Shown one piece after another: positions 33,183 through 42,185 of a stretch of DNA of 64,000 nt. The position numbers were made by a program, and so were the translations under genes. How positions within the stretch are numbered: position 1 is the first letter of the stretch; each line of letters begins with the position of its first letter. Origin of the DNA: JAOADN01 sp049323795 (GTDB lineage Bacteria > Pseudomonadota > Alphaproteobacteria > Rhodobacterales > Rhodobacteraceae); contig JBMOOH010000026.1 in the NCBI GenBank assembly GCA_049323795.1, positions 1 to 64,000 of the forward strand, read 5' to 3'. A model generated the notes under the pieces. It was not told the DNA's origin. It saw only the letters and a program-made list of their open reading frames with translations, and made no database searches.

Positions 33183-34271
33183 TCAGCGGTAGAGCAGCGA
33201 CCGCCCGTTCGAGAACAGATGCACCTTCCCCGGCGCCGCCGTCATCCGCACGTTCTGCCCCCGCAGCCCCGCATGGATGCCCGGCAGCTTCGCGACGAAG
33301 CCGGGCGCGTCTCCCTTTCTCTCGAAATACAGAAGGGTGACCTCGCCCAGGGCTTCGCTCATCCCGACCTTGCCCTCGTAGACGAAATCCTCGCCGGCCG
33401 TCGGCGTCATGTCCTCGGGCCGGACCCCCAGGTTGACCTTCAGGCCCGTCTCGTTCGCCTTTGTCGGCACCGCCGACCTTGCCACCCCGCCCCCGGCCAG
33501 CCGCACGGTCGTGACCTCGCCCGTCTTTGCAACCTCGCCCGGCAGAAGGTTCATCATCGGGCTTCCGATGAACTGCGCGACGAACTCGTTCTCGGGCTTC
33601 TCATAGAGGGTCAGCGGGCTTCCGACCTGGCTGATTCCGCCGCCCGCCAGCACCACGATCCGGCTCGCCAGCGTCATCGCCTCGACCTGGTCATGGGTCA
33701 CGTAGATCATCGTCGAATTCGGCATCGCCTCTTTCAGCTGCGCGATCTCGATCCGGGTGGCGACCCGGAGCGCGGCGTCGAGGTTCGAGAGCGGCTCGTC
33801 GAAGAGGTAGACCTTCGGATCCCGCACGATCGACCGGCCGATGGCGACGCGCTGCCGCTGTCCACCCGACAGGGCCTTCGGCAGGCGGTCGAGGTAGGCG
33901 GTCAACTGCAGGGCCTTCGCCGCACGTGCGACGGCGGCGTCGATCTCGGCCTTCGGCTTCTTCGCGATCTTCAGCGCGAAGGCCATGTTGTCGCGCACGG
34001 TCATGTGCGGATAGAGCGCGTAGGACTGGAACACCATTGCGATTCCGCGCTGCGCGGGCGGCACGTCGTTCATCCGCACGCCGTCGATCGAGAAATCGCC
34101 GCCGGTGATCCGCTCGAGCCCCGCGATCATCCGCAGAAGCGTGGACTTGCCGCAGCCGGACGGACCGACGAAGACGATGAGCTCCCCGGTCCTGATGTCG
34201 AGGTTGATGTCCTTCAGCACCTTGACCTCGCCATAGGCCTTCTCGACATCCTTCAGAAGCAGGTTGGCCAT
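33183..34271 (-). CDS. aglK: Alpha-glucoside ABC transporter ATPase
   Basis: MalK/UgpC-type ATPase of 362 aa powering the AglEFG importer. It has Walker A GPSGCGKST, the Q-loop VFQSYALYPHMTVRDN, signature LSGGQRQRVAIGR, Walker B VYLFDEP and the H-loop TVTHD-like IYVTHDQVEAMTL. A C-terminal regulatory TOBE domain follows (GVRPEDMTPT). It has a strong GAAGGAGAG ribosome binding site and is the last gene of aglEFGAK. Confidence 0.92.
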   Translation of the reverse strand: MANLLLKDVEKAYGEVKVLKDINLDIRTGELIVFVGPSGCGKSTLLRMIAGLERITGGDFSIDGVRMNDVPPAQRGIAMVFQSYALYPHMTVRDNMAFALKIAKKPKAEIDAAVARAAKALQLTAYLDRLPKALSGGQRQRVAIGRSIVRDPKVYLFDEPLSNLDAALRVATRIEIAQLKEAMPNSTMIYVTHDQVEAMTLASRIVVLAGGGISQVGSPLTLYEKPENEFVAQFIGSPMMNLLPGEVAKTGEVTTVRLAGGGVARSAVPTKANETGLKVNLGVRPEDMTPTAGEDFVYEGKVGMSEALGEVTLLYFERKGDAPGFVAKLPGIHAGLRGQNVRMTAAPGKVHLFSNGRSLLYR

Positions 34272-34290
34272 GCGTCTTCCCTCTCCTTCG

Positions 34291-35934
34291 TCATGAATGC
34301 AGGGCCGCGAGGCAGGCGCCCCAGGGTCCGAGCGTGACCGAGTTTCCGTCCGGCGCGGCGGTGCCGAGGCCGGCGTCGGCCACGGCCCAGCGGCCCGGCG
34401 GCAGAGCCAGCGTCTCGGTGCCCGCGCCGAGGTTCACGGCGCAGAAAAGCCGCTCCCCGGCCCCGTCGCGCAGGAACGACACCGCCTCGCCGGTGGCCGC
34501 GATGCGGGTCATCCCGCCGGTCATCAGCGCCGGGTGCGCGTGCCGGAAGGCGAGCGCCCGGACGTAGTGGGCGAGGATCGAGCCCGGGTCCGACGCCTGG
34601 GCCGAGACCGCCCGGCTCAGGTGCTCGGGCGGAACCGGCAGCCACGGCTTGCCGTCGCTGAACCCGCCGGTCCGGTTGTCCCTGGTCCAGACCATCGGCG
34701 TCCGGCAGCCGTCACGGCCCTTGAACTCGGGCCAGAACTCGATGCCATAGGGGTCTTGCAGGTCGTCGAAGGCAAGCTCGGCCTCGGTCAGGCCCAACTC
34801 TTCCCCCTGATAGAGGCAGAGCGAGCCGCGCAGGCAGGCGAGGAGCGTCGTGTAGGCCCGTGCAGCGGCGTCCGAAAGGCCCCAGCGGGTGACGTGGCGG
34901 ACGACGTCGTGGTTTGAGAACGCCCAGCACGGCCAGGCGTCGGGTGCCGCCGCCTTCATCCGCGCGAAGATGTCCACGAACCGCCGGGCCGTCAGGCGCG
35001 CGGGCTGGAGCATCTCGAACGGGTAGCACATCTGCACCTTGTCCCCTCCGCTCGTGTACTCGGCCATGATCTCGAGCCCCCGCTGCGCGTCGCCCACCTC
35101 GCCCACGGCGGCGGCGCCGAACGGGTCCAGGACGGATCGGAATTTCCGCAGGAATTCAAGATTTTCTGGCTGGTTCTTCGAAAATAGGTGGAGCTGGTGG
35201 TTGTAGGGATTCACCGAAGGCGCGATCGAGTCGTTCCTGAGTTCCTTCGGCAGCGGGGGGTTGTCGCGCAGGTATTTGTCGGCGAAGTAGAAGTTGATGG
35301 TGTCGAGCCGGAACCCGTCGACCCCGCGCTTCAGCCAGAAGCGCGCGACATCCAGAAGCGCCGCCTGCACCGGTTCATGATGCAGGTTCAGGTCGGGCTG
35401 CGAGGTCAGGAAGTTGTGCAGGTAGTACTGCTCCCGCCGCCCGTCCCAGGCCCAGGCGCTGCCGCCGAAGACCGACAGCCAGTTGTTCGGCGGCGTCCCG
35501 TCGGGCTTCGGGTCCGCCCAGACGTACCAGTCGGCCTTGGCGTTCGTCCGGTTCCCGCGGCTTTCCACGAACCAGGGGTGCCTGTCGGACGTGTGCGACA
35601 GCACGAGGTCGATCATCACCCTGAGGCCGAGCCGGTGCGCGGTCGCCACCAGCCGGTCGAAGTCCTGAAGCGTGCCGAACATCGGATCGACGTCGCAGTA
35701 GTCGCTCACGTCATAGCCGAAGTCCTTCATCGGGCTCCTGAAGAACGGGCTAATCCAGATCGCGTCCGCCCCGAGGTCGGCGACATGCCGGAGCCGCGTC
35801 CCGATCCCGGCGAGGTCACCGATGCCGTCGCCGTTGCTGTCCTGAAAGCTGCGGGGGTAGATCTGGTAGATCACCGCCCCGCGCCACCATTCGGCGCCGG
35901 TCCGCGACGGCGGAGGGGGAGCGTGTGCCTCCAA
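34291..35934 (-). CDS. aglA: Alpha-glucosidase (GH13)
   Basis: Cytoplasmic glycoside hydrolase that splits imported alpha-glucosides such as sucrose, maltose or trehalose to glucose. The 547-aa GH13 protein starts its core at WWRGAVIYQIYPRSFQDSNG. It has the nucleophile Asp211 (GVDGFRLDT), the acid/base Glu279 (AAVGEVGDA) and the transition-state Asp343 (FSNHDVVRH). No ATG fits; the reading frame opens with a TTG (35932-35934) one base after the aglG stop, so translation is probably coupled. No signal peptide is present, consistent with action after uptake. Substrate range is inferred from the locus, not from sequence. Confidence 0.92.
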   Translation of the reverse strand: MEAHAPPPPSRTGAEWWRGAVIYQIYPRSFQDSNGDGIGDLAGIGTRLRHVADLGADAIWISPFFRSPMKDFGYDVSDYCDVDPMFGTLQDFDRLVATAHRLGLRVMIDLVLSHTSDRHPWFVESRGNRTNAKADWYVWADPKPDGTPPNNWLSVFGGSAWAWDGRREQYYLHNFLTSQPDLNLHHEPVQAALLDVARFWLKRGVDGFRLDTINFYFADKYLRDNPPLPKELRNDSIAPSVNPYNHQLHLFSKNQPENLEFLRKFRSVLDPFGAAAVGEVGDAQRGLEIMAEYTSGGDKVQMCYPFEMLQPARLTARRFVDIFARMKAAAPDAWPCWAFSNHDVVRHVTRWGLSDAAARAYTTLLACLRGSLCLYQGEELGLTEAELAFDDLQDPYGIEFWPEFKGRDGCRTPMVWTRDNRTGGFSDGKPWLPVPPEHLSRAVSAQASDPGSILAHYVRALAFRHAHPALMTGGMTRIAATGEAVSFLRDGAGERLFCAVNLGAGTETLALPPGRWAVADAGLGTAAPDGNSVTLGPWGACLAALHS

Positions 35935-35935
35935 C

Positions 35936-37069
35936 TTACTTCACCGACCCCGCGAGGAGGCCGCGCACGAGGAAGCGCTGGAGCGCGAAGAACACGACGA
36001 GCGGCACGGAGATCGACACGAAGGCCGAGGCCGACAGCACTTCCCAGTCGCCGCCGCGGGACCCCATGAGGTTCACGAGGTTGCCCGTGAGCACCTGCTG
36101 GTCGTTTCCGGTGCCGAGGAAGACGAGCGCGACCAGGAGGTCGTTCCATGTCCAGAGGAACTGGAAGATCGCGAAGGAGGCGAGGGCCGGGAAGCTGAGC
36201 GGCAGGATGATCCTGGTGAAGATCTGGAAGTCGGTTGCACCGTCAACCTTGGCGTTCTCGATGATGTCGCGCGGCAGGCCGACCATGTAGTTGCGCAAGA
36301 GGTAGATCGCGAGCGGCAGGCCGAACCCGGTATGCGCCATCCAGATTCCGAGATAGCCCTTCCCGATCCCGAGCCAGTTGTGGAACTGGAGCAGCGGGAT
36401 GAGGGCCAGTTGCAGCGGCACGACGAGCAGCCCGACGATGGCCGCGATCAGAAGCGCGCGTCCGGGGAAATCCATCCACGCCAGCGCATAGGCCGCGAAG
36501 GCCGCGATCAGGATCGGGATGATCGTCGCGGGGATGGCCACAGTCGCGGTATTCATGAATGCCTGGAAGATCGTCTGGCCGGCGAGCGGGCTGAAGAGGA
36601 CGTTGGTGTAGTTCTGCGTCGTGAACTCGGGCGGCGTGGATGCCGTCAGGAACACCCGCGGCATCCGTGTGTCGGCCATCGTGCTGGCCGAGGCGAGCGT
36701 GAAGGCCCCGTCCGCCCGCACCGTCAGCTGCTGGCCGTCGGGCAGCGTCGCGGTCGCGCCCGCGTCGTAGGCGGCCGGTTCCTTCGAGCTCGTGCCCCAC
36801 TTGCCGATCGTGCCGCCCCTGATGAGGTTGCCCTGGATCACGAACTGGCCGTCCTTCTGCGTCTCTTCCCCCGCGATGCGGATCGCGGGAAGCTGGCTTT
36901 CCTGCGTCGAAAGCGCCCGCCACCAGCCCGAGGTCGAGATCTGGTCGCCGGTGCGGAAGGACGAGACGAGCAGGCCGAAGGTCGGCAGCACCCAGAGCAG
37001 GACCAGCGCCACGACCGAGATGTGGACGGCCCAGGTGAGCGAGGATCTGGTTCCGGCGATGTTATCCAT
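35936..37069 (-). CDS. aglG: Alpha-glucoside ABC transporter permease AglG
   Basis: MalG-type inner-membrane permease, 377 aa. TM1 lies at about 14-34. A large periplasmic insertion of about 120 residues follows (from QISTSGWW to TTQNYTNVLF), typical of AglG rather than MalG. The transport core has the EAA loop (DIIENAKVDGATDFQIFTRI). A strong GGAGGGGAG ribosome binding site precedes the ATG. It follows aglF by 27 bp. Confidence 0.91.
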   Translation of the reverse strand: MDNIAGTRSSLTWAVHISVVALVLLWVLPTFGLLVSSFRTGDQISTSGWWRALSTQESQLPAIRIAGEETQKDGQFVIQGNLIRGGTIGKWGTSSKEPAAYDAGATATLPDGQQLTVRADGAFTLASASTMADTRMPRVFLTASTPPEFTTQNYTNVLFSPLAGQTIFQAFMNTATVAIPATIIPILIAAFAAYALAWMDFPGRALLIAAIVGLLVVPLQLALIPLLQFHNWLGIGKGYLGIWMAHTGFGLPLAIYLLRNYMVGLPRDIIENAKVDGATDFQIFTRIILPLSFPALASFAIFQFLWTWNDLLVALVFLGTGNDQQVLTGNLVNLMGSRGGDWEVLSASAFVSISVPLVVFFALQRFLVRGLLAGSVK

Positions 37070-37096
37070 GACGTGCTCCCCTCCGGTCGCGGGCCA

Positions 37097-38332
37097 TCAG
37101 CGCATCTCCTTGCGGGCGTTCCAGACGTTCCAGACGAGGATCGGGGTGACGAGCAGCATGATGACCATCGCGCTCGCCGACCCGACGCCCCAGTCGTTGG
37201 CGCGGAAGAGCTTGTCGTACATGTAGTTGGCCAGCACCTGCGTCTCCCACTGGCCGTTGGTCATGGCGAGCACGATGTCGAAGACCTTGAGGACGACGAT
37301 GGTGATGGTCGTCCAGACGACGACGATGGTCCCCATGATCTGCGGCACCTTGATCCTGAAGAAGATCTGGAACGGGTTCGCCCCGTCGAGGATTGCGGCC
37401 TCGATCGTCTCTTCGGGCACGCCGCGGAGGGCGGCCGAGAGGATGACCATCGCAAAGCCGGTCTGGATCCAGACGAGGACGGTCATCAGGAAGAAGTTGT
37501 TCCAGAAGGGGATGGTGAGCCAGGTCTGGGGCTGGCCGTAGGGCAGGTCGGCGGTCGCCGCGCCGAGCGACCAGCGCGCCATGACGAAGGCGAGCCAGAG
37601 CGACACGAGGCCCGCGACCAGACGCAGGCCGGTCATCCAGAAACCCGGACGTTCGCCCCTCGTCATCGGGCGGATCAGCGACCAGGCGAACCACAGCAGC
37701 GCGGCGGCGAGGCCGAGAAGGAGAAGCGCGGGAAGGACCTTGAGGAAGAAGAGAGAGAACGGCCCTCCCTGGAACTTCAGCCAGATCGCGTTCAGCGCGC
37801 CGATCTGCGCCTGCTCGGCCGGCCTCGTGTCGTAGATCAGCTTCCAGATCACCGAGGCGCCGACGAAGGAAATCGCCATCGGCATGAAGATGAGCGATTT
37901 GGCGATGTTGCCCCAGGCGATTCGGTCGGTGAGCTGTGCGGCCAGAAGCCCGAAGCCGGTCGAGGCGGCGGGCACCACGATGAGCCAGAGCATGTTGTTC
38001 TGCATCGATTCCCAGAACTTCGCCTCGGACATCATCTGGGAATAGTTGGCGAGACCCGCGAAGCTGCGGGACGCGCCCGGCCCGTCCACGGTCAGCGACA
38101 GCCAGAGCGTCGCCAGGACCGGATAGGCGAGGTAGAGGCCGAGCGCGATGATCGCGGGCAGAAGGAAAAGCCAGGGCCGGATGGCGTTGGCGCGGTTGAT
38201 GTTCGCACCCGCCTTGGGTCCGCGCGCCGGGAACAGGACCTTGTCGAGGACAAGGTTCGACAGGAAGAAGTAGCCCACGCAACCGCCGACGCCGACGACG
38301 ATGGTGACAAGTGCCTGCACTGCAGGATTCAT
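37097..38332 (-). CDS. aglF: Alpha-glucoside ABC transporter permease AglF
   Basis: MalF-type permease of 411 aa. It has two N-terminal helices (one at about 8-28, one at about 50-72), a long middle region, and the core with the EAA loop (ETIEAAILDGANPFQIFFRI). A GGGAGGGGACC ribosome binding site lies right ahead of the ATG. It follows aglE after 90 bp that contain a strong hairpin. Confidence 0.91.
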   Translation of the reverse strand: MNPAVQALVTIVVGVGGCVGYFFLSNLVLDKVLFPARGPKAGANINRANAIRPWLFLLPAIIALGLYLAYPVLATLWLSLTVDGPGASRSFAGLANYSQMMSEAKFWESMQNNMLWLIVVPAASTGFGLLAAQLTDRIAWGNIAKSLIFMPMAISFVGASVIWKLIYDTRPAEQAQIGALNAIWLKFQGGPFSLFFLKVLPALLLLGLAAALLWFAWSLIRPMTRGERPGFWMTGLRLVAGLVSLWLAFVMARWSLGAATADLPYGQPQTWLTIPFWNNFFLMTVLVWIQTGFAMVILSAALRGVPEETIEAAILDGANPFQIFFRIKVPQIMGTIVVVWTTITIVVLKVFDIVLAMTNGQWETQVLANYMYDKLFRANDWGVGSASAMVIMLLVTPILVWNVWNARKEMR

Positions 38333-38378
38333 GGTCCCCTCCCTGATCCTCCTGCCGCTGCGCCTCCCCGCGCCGCGG

Positions 38379-38407
38379 CCGGGCCCAGCGAAAGCCGCCG
38401 GACCCGG
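38379..38407 (-). terminator. Intercistronic hairpin between aglE and aglF
   Basis: Read on the minus strand: CCGGGTCCGGCG, loop GCTTT, CGCTGGGCCCGG. The 12-bp stem has two G-T pairs and starts 16 bases after the aglE stop. No T tract follows. The placement after the binding-protein gene matches partial termination and mRNA protection, raising AglE over the permeases. Confidence 0.6.
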
Positions 38408-38422
38408 AAAACGGTCAGACCG

Positions 38423-39769
38423 TCACTTCGGCCAGGACGCCTCGATCGTGTCGGCGACTTCCTGGGCCGACTTGCCGCCCACATAGTCCACCATGCCCGT
38501 CCAGAAGGTGCCCGCGCCCACCGCGCCCGGCATCAGGTCGGACCCGTCGAAGCGGAAGGTCGTCGCGTTGAGCAGGATCTGGCCCTGCTTCTTCAGGGGC
38601 TCGCTGCCGTAGACGTCGGCGTTCGCGCCCTTGAACGGGGTCAGGAAGCCCGACTGCGCCATCCAGACCTCATGCGCGATCGGGGTTTCGAGCCAGGCGA
38701 TGAAGGCCCGCGCGGCCTCGCTGTCCCTGGTGATGAAGGCGAGCGTGCCGGCGCCGAGGACCGGCTTGCCGAGATCCTTGCCCGCATAGGCCGGGAAGTA
38801 GAAGAAGTCGGCGTCCTGCCCGACCTTCGTCCCTTCCGGGAAGAACGACGGGATGAACGAGGCCTGCTTGTGCAGGTAGCACTGGGGCGGCGACGAGAAG
38901 AGGCCCTTGGGGCTGTCGCGGAAGTCGGTCGAGGCGACCGCGGCCGCGCCGCCGGCGACATACTTGTCGTTCTTGGCGAACCAGCCGAACTCGTCGATGG
39001 CCGCGACGACCGCCGGGTCGTTGAACGGGATCGCGTGGGTGACCCACTTGTCGTAGACGTCCGCCGGCTGGGTGCGGAGCATCATGTCCTCGACCCAGTC
39101 GGTCGCGGGCCAGCCCGTCGCGCCGCCCGAGCCGAGGCCGATGCACCACGGCGTGCCGCCGTCGGCGACGATCTGGTCGGTGAGCGCCTTCAGCTCCTCC
39201 ATCGTCTCGGGAACCTTGTATCCGGCATCGGCGAAGTTTTCGGGCGAGTACCAGACAAGCGACTTCACGTCGATCTTGTAGGGGAAGGCATAGAGCTGCG
39301 TCTTGCCGTCCGGTCCCGGATAGGAACCGAGCGAGACCCAACTGTCGCCCGCCGCGTAGTTGTCCCTGAGCCACTGGGCCGTCGCGTCGCCGAGGGGCGC
39401 CACGAAGCCCTTCTTGACCAGGTCCGCGATGAGGCCGGGCTGCGGAAGGACGGCGATGTCGGGGGGCGAGCCCGCCTGCGTGTCGATGACGATCTGCTGC
39501 TCGTAGTTCTCGGACGAGGAATAGTTCACCTTCACGCCCGAGGCGGCGGAGAAGTAGGCGAGCATCGATTCGACCAGCGCCTGGTCCTCGCCGCGCCACG
39601 GCCCGAAGATCGTCAGCGTCTGGCCGTCGAGGTTGTACTTCTCGTCATAGGCCTTGTAGCTGTCCCAGTTGAAGGCGCCTTCGCCGACCGGGAACTTGAA
39701 GTCCTGCGCCGATACGGCACCTGCGGCCAGCGCGGCCAGGGCGGCGCCGGCAAGAAGTCTGGCTTTCAT
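38423..39769 (-). CDS. aglE: Alpha-glucoside ABC transporter substrate-binding protein
   Basis: Periplasmic family 1 receptor of the AglEFGK importer, 448 aa. It has a Sec signal peptide (MKARLLAGAALAALAAGAVS, cut after AQ). The mature part contains LTIFGPWRGEDQALVESMLAYF, SPPDIAVLPQPGLIADLVK and a Trp/aromatic-rich binding cleft. The ATG at 39767-39769 has GGGAGG six bases ahead. It is the first gene of the operon, behind a promoter with a perfect LacI-type palindrome. Confidence 0.93.
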   Translation of the reverse strand: MKARLLAGAALAALAAGAVSAQDFKFPVGEGAFNWDSYKAYDEKYNLDGQTLTIFGPWRGEDQALVESMLAYFSAASGVKVNYSSSENYEQQIVIDTQAGSPPDIAVLPQPGLIADLVKKGFVAPLGDATAQWLRDNYAAGDSWVSLGSYPGPDGKTQLYAFPYKIDVKSLVWYSPENFADAGYKVPETMEELKALTDQIVADGGTPWCIGLGSGGATGWPATDWVEDMMLRTQPADVYDKWVTHAIPFNDPAVVAAIDEFGWFAKNDKYVAGGAAAVASTDFRDSPKGLFSSPPQCYLHKQASFIPSFFPEGTKVGQDADFFYFPAYAGKDLGKPVLGAGTLAFITRDSEAARAFIAWLETPIAHEVWMAQSGFLTPFKGANADVYGSEPLKKQGQILLNATTFRFDGSDLMPGAVGAGTFWTGMVDYVGGKSAQEVADTIEASWPK

Positions 39770-39834
39770 CCTATCCTCCCAGATAGCGGCGCCCGCTTTG
39801 CGCCGACGTCTTTGGCCCAAGCGCAAGGGGAGTC

Positions 39835-39856
39835 GCATCCAAAGCGCTTTGGATGC
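39835..39856. promoter_or_regulatory. AglR operator upstream of aglE
   Basis: A 22-bp perfect palindrome whose half site is GCATCCAAAGC, centred on the CG between 39845 and 39846. The core CCAAAGCGCTTTGG is identical to the second site at 39984-39997. It covers the predicted aglE transcription start, about 65 bases upstream of the start codon, as expected for repression. The central CG is typical of LacI-family operators. Confidence 0.85.
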
Positions 39857-39860
39857 GCTA

Positions 39861-39888
39861 GGGTTAGCGCAACGCGGGCTTTTGTCAA
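39861..39888 (-). promoter_or_regulatory. Candidate aglE promoter
   Basis: On the minus strand a perfect -35 TTGACA (39888-39883) is followed after 16 bases by TAACCC (39866-39861), a poor -10. The weak -10 is compatible with the regulated nature of the locus. The operator lies immediately downstream. Confidence 0.5.
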
Positions 39889-39943
39889 TTCGCTTGCACA
39901 GGGGCCGGAGCCGGGGCCGGGACCGGGGCTGGCATGTCAGCGG

Positions 39944-39973
39944 TTGACCGCCGGGCCCGGCGGCCGCTATCGT
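39944..39973 (+). promoter_or_regulatory. Candidate aglR promoter
   Basis: TTGACC (39944-39949, five of six), 18-base spacer, TATCGT (39968-39973, four of six). The start would be near 39980, directly ahead of the operator at 39984-39997 and about 24 nt ahead of the aglR start. Confidence 0.45.
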
Positions 39974-39983
39974 CCGGCGAGTT

Positions 39984-39997
39984 CCAAAGCGCTTTGG
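39984..39997. promoter_or_regulatory. AglR operator upstream of aglR
   Basis: Palindrome CCAAAGCGCTTTGG between the predicted transcription start and the aglR start codon. It is the same core as the aglE site, 149 bases away, so AglR probably represses its own gene and a loop between the two sites is possible. Confidence 0.8.
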
Positions 39998-40003
39998 GCA
40001 GGA

Positions 40004-41035
40004 ATGAACCTCAAGCAGCTCTCTGAACGGCTGGGACTGTCGCAGACCACGGTCAGCCGTGCGCTGAACGGCTATCCGGAGGTCAACGAGGAAACCCGCC
40101 GCCGCGTGATGGAGGCGGCGCGACGGCACAACTATCGGCCGAACACGCGCGCCAAGAGCCTCGCCACCGGGCGCGCGATGGCGATCGGGCACGTGATCCC
40201 CGTCTCGACACGCCACGAGATCGTCAATCCGGTCTTCTCCGACTTCATCGCCGGCGCGGGCGAGACCTACACGGCGGCGGGCTACGATCTGGTCCTCTCG
40301 GTGGTGTCGGACGCCGACGAGGCGACATCCTACCGCGAGATGGCGGCCAAGCGCGCCGTGGATGGCTTCATCGTCCACGGCCCGCGGCTGGACGACGCCC
40401 GCATCCCCCTCCTGCACGAGGTCGGACTGCCTTTCGTCGTCCACGGGCGGTCGACCGGAGCGCGCCTTCCCTATTCCTGGGTGGACGTGAACAACCGTCG
40501 CGCCTTCGCCCGCGCCACCGAATACCTGCTGAAGCTCGGCCACCGCCGCATCGCGCTTGTGAACGGGATCGAGGGCATGGATTTCGCCGTCCGCCGCCGC
40601 GATGGCTATGCCGCCGCGCTGCTGCGCGCCGGGATAGGGCCCGATCCCACGCTGATGTGGTCGGACGAGATGACCGAAGGCTACGGACATCGCGCCGCGA
40701 CGACGATGCTCGCGCTTCCCGACCCGCCCACCGCCATCCTGACGGCCTCGCTGATCTCGGCCATCGGGGTGCGGCGCGCGCTCGGTGACCGGGGTCTCGA
40801 CATGGGCCGGGACGTCTCGATCGTGACCCACGACGACGAACTGAGCTACATGCGCAACGGCGAGGAGGTGCCGATCTTCACCGCGACCCGCTCTTCGGTG
40901 CGCAAGGCGGGACGGCTTGCCGCGGAAATGCTCATCGACATCATCGCCTCGGGCGACGACAGCCCGCGCGAGCGGCTGCTCGAGGCCGAACTGATGATCG
41001 GGCAGTCCACCGGCCCGCGCCGGGGGGCCGGCTGA
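40004..41035 (+). CDS. aglR: LacI-family repressor of the alpha-glucoside locus
   Basis: Sugar-responsive repressor, 343 aa. The N-terminal helix-turn-helix and hinge are clear (LKQLSERLGLSQTTVSRALN at residues 3-22; the SLATGRAMAIGHVIP segment leads into the ligand domain). A periplasmic-binding-protein-like ligand domain follows (RRAFARATEYLLKLGHRRIA, TAILTASLISAIGVRRAL). It is divergent from aglEFGAK, with two matching operators between them. The start ATG at 40004 is only 6 bases after the second operator and has AGGA almost touching it, so translation initiation may be weak. Confidence 0.92.
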   Translation: MNLKQLSERLGLSQTTVSRALNGYPEVNEETRRRVMEAARRHNYRPNTRAKSLATGRAMAIGHVIPVSTRHEIVNPVFSDFIAGAGETYTAAGYDLVLSVVSDADEATSYREMAAKRAVDGFIVHGPRLDDARIPLLHEVGLPFVVHGRSTGARLPYSWVDVNNRRAFARATEYLLKLGHRRIALVNGIEGMDFAVRRRDGYAAALLRAGIGPDPTLMWSDEMTEGYGHRAATTMLALPDPPTAILTASLISAIGVRRALGDRGLDMGRDVSIVTHDDELSYMRNGEEVPIFTATRSSVRKAGRLAAEMLIDIIASGDDSPRERLLEAELMIGQSTGPRRGAG

Positions 41036-41144
41036 TGCCGGGACGGCCCTCTGCGGACGTGTCCGTCTTGAAGCCCGGCGCCCTGTCGGCCTATGACGGT
41101 CCGGCCGCCAGGGGCCCCATCCGCGGGACCGGAGCGAGGTGCCG

Positions 41145-42128
41145 ATGAGCCGACACGACCCCGCCGTCACGATCCTCGCCGATATCGGGGGGACGAACAC
41201 GCGCGTCGCGTTCGCCCGCGGCTCGGCCGTCGATCCGGGATCGGTGCGGCGCTTCTCGAATGCCGGCTTCCCCGATCTCGAGACGGTGCTGCGCGCCTAC
41301 ATCGCCGAGGCGCCCCGGGCAAGGATCGCGGGCGCCTGCGTGGCGGCGGCCGGTCCGGTTCGCGACGGCGTCGCCACGATGACCAATCTCGCCTGGACCA
41401 TCCGGCCCGAGGCCGTGGCCGAGGCCACCGGAGCGGCGCGCGTCGCGGTCCTGAACGACCTGCAGGCGCAGGGCCATGCGCTCGGCCGTCTCGCCCCCGG
41501 CACGCTTCGGACGATCCTGCACTCGCCGGCGCGTCCCGGTCCGGGGGCGGCGCAGCTCGTCATCGGCGTCGGGACCGGCTTCAATGCGGCCCCGGTCCAT
41601 GACGGCCATGCCGAAAGGATCGTGGCCGCGTCCGAGTGCGGCCATGCGAGCCTGCCCGTGCAGACCGACCCGGAGATCAGGCTCCAGCGCTTCGTCGAGA
41701 AGGCCCACGGCTTCGCGGGCGTCGAGGACGTGCTGTCGGGCCGCGGGCTCGAACGGGTCCACGCCTGGGCTGCCGACGAGGCCGGAGCGCCCGGCGAGCG
41801 GAGCGCAGCCGGGATCATGGCCGCGATGGCGGACGGATCGGACGCCCTGGCCGAGACGGTCGGCCGCACCTTCGTGGGCCTTCTCGGCAGGGTCGCGGGC
41901 GATCTCGCCCTGATCCACCTGCCGTTCGGAGGCATCTACCTGATCGGCGGCGTCGCACGTGCCTTCACCGCGCATTTCGAACGCCTCGGTTTCGGCGGGG
42001 CGTTCCGCGCCAAGGGCCGGTTCTCGGACTTCATGGACAACTTCGCCGTCCACATCGTCGAGGACGACTACGCCGCCCTGACGGGCTGTGCGGCCCATCT
42101 TGATGCGGTGCTGTCGCGCGGGGGGTAG
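41145..42128 (+). CDS. glk: Glucokinase
   Basis: Phosphorylates glucose released by AglA to glucose 6-phosphate, the substrate of the nearby zwf. A Glk-family (PF02685) protein of 327 aa. It has the ATP-binding LADIGGTNTRVAFAR near the start, the Asn-Asp of VLNDLQAQGHAL, GVGTGFNAAP, and SECGHASLPVQT. The ATG at 41145 follows GAGGTGCCG; the GTG at 41139 is less likely. It lies 109 bp after aglR on the same strand, probably co-transcribed. Confidence 0.92.
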   Translation: MSRHDPAVTILADIGGTNTRVAFARGSAVDPGSVRRFSNAGFPDLETVLRAYIAEAPRARIAGACVAAAGPVRDGVATMTNLAWTIRPEAVAEATGAARVAVLNDLQAQGHALGRLAPGTLRTILHSPARPGPGAAQLVIGVGTGFNAAPVHDGHAERIVAASECGHASLPVQTDPEIRLQRFVEKAHGFAGVEDVLSGRGLERVHAWAADEAGAPGERSAAGIMAAMADGSDALAETVGRTFVGLLGRVAGDLALIHLPFGGIYLIGGVARAFTAHFERLGFGGAFRAKGRFSDFMDNFAVHIVEDDYAALTGCAAHLDAVLSRGG

Positions 42129-42185
42129 GTCGCCGCGCCCCGAGCGGTGCGCAGGCCGGGACCCCGCCGCTCCGCCCTGACGGCC

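Noticed and set aside
36332..41035. A 1567-codon open frame on the plus strand opposite aglE, aglF and aglG
   Set aside because: Only its end (from 40004) is a real gene, aglR. The rest is the antisense shadow of high-GC agl genes, with Arg/Asp/His-rich low-quality sequence and no domain.
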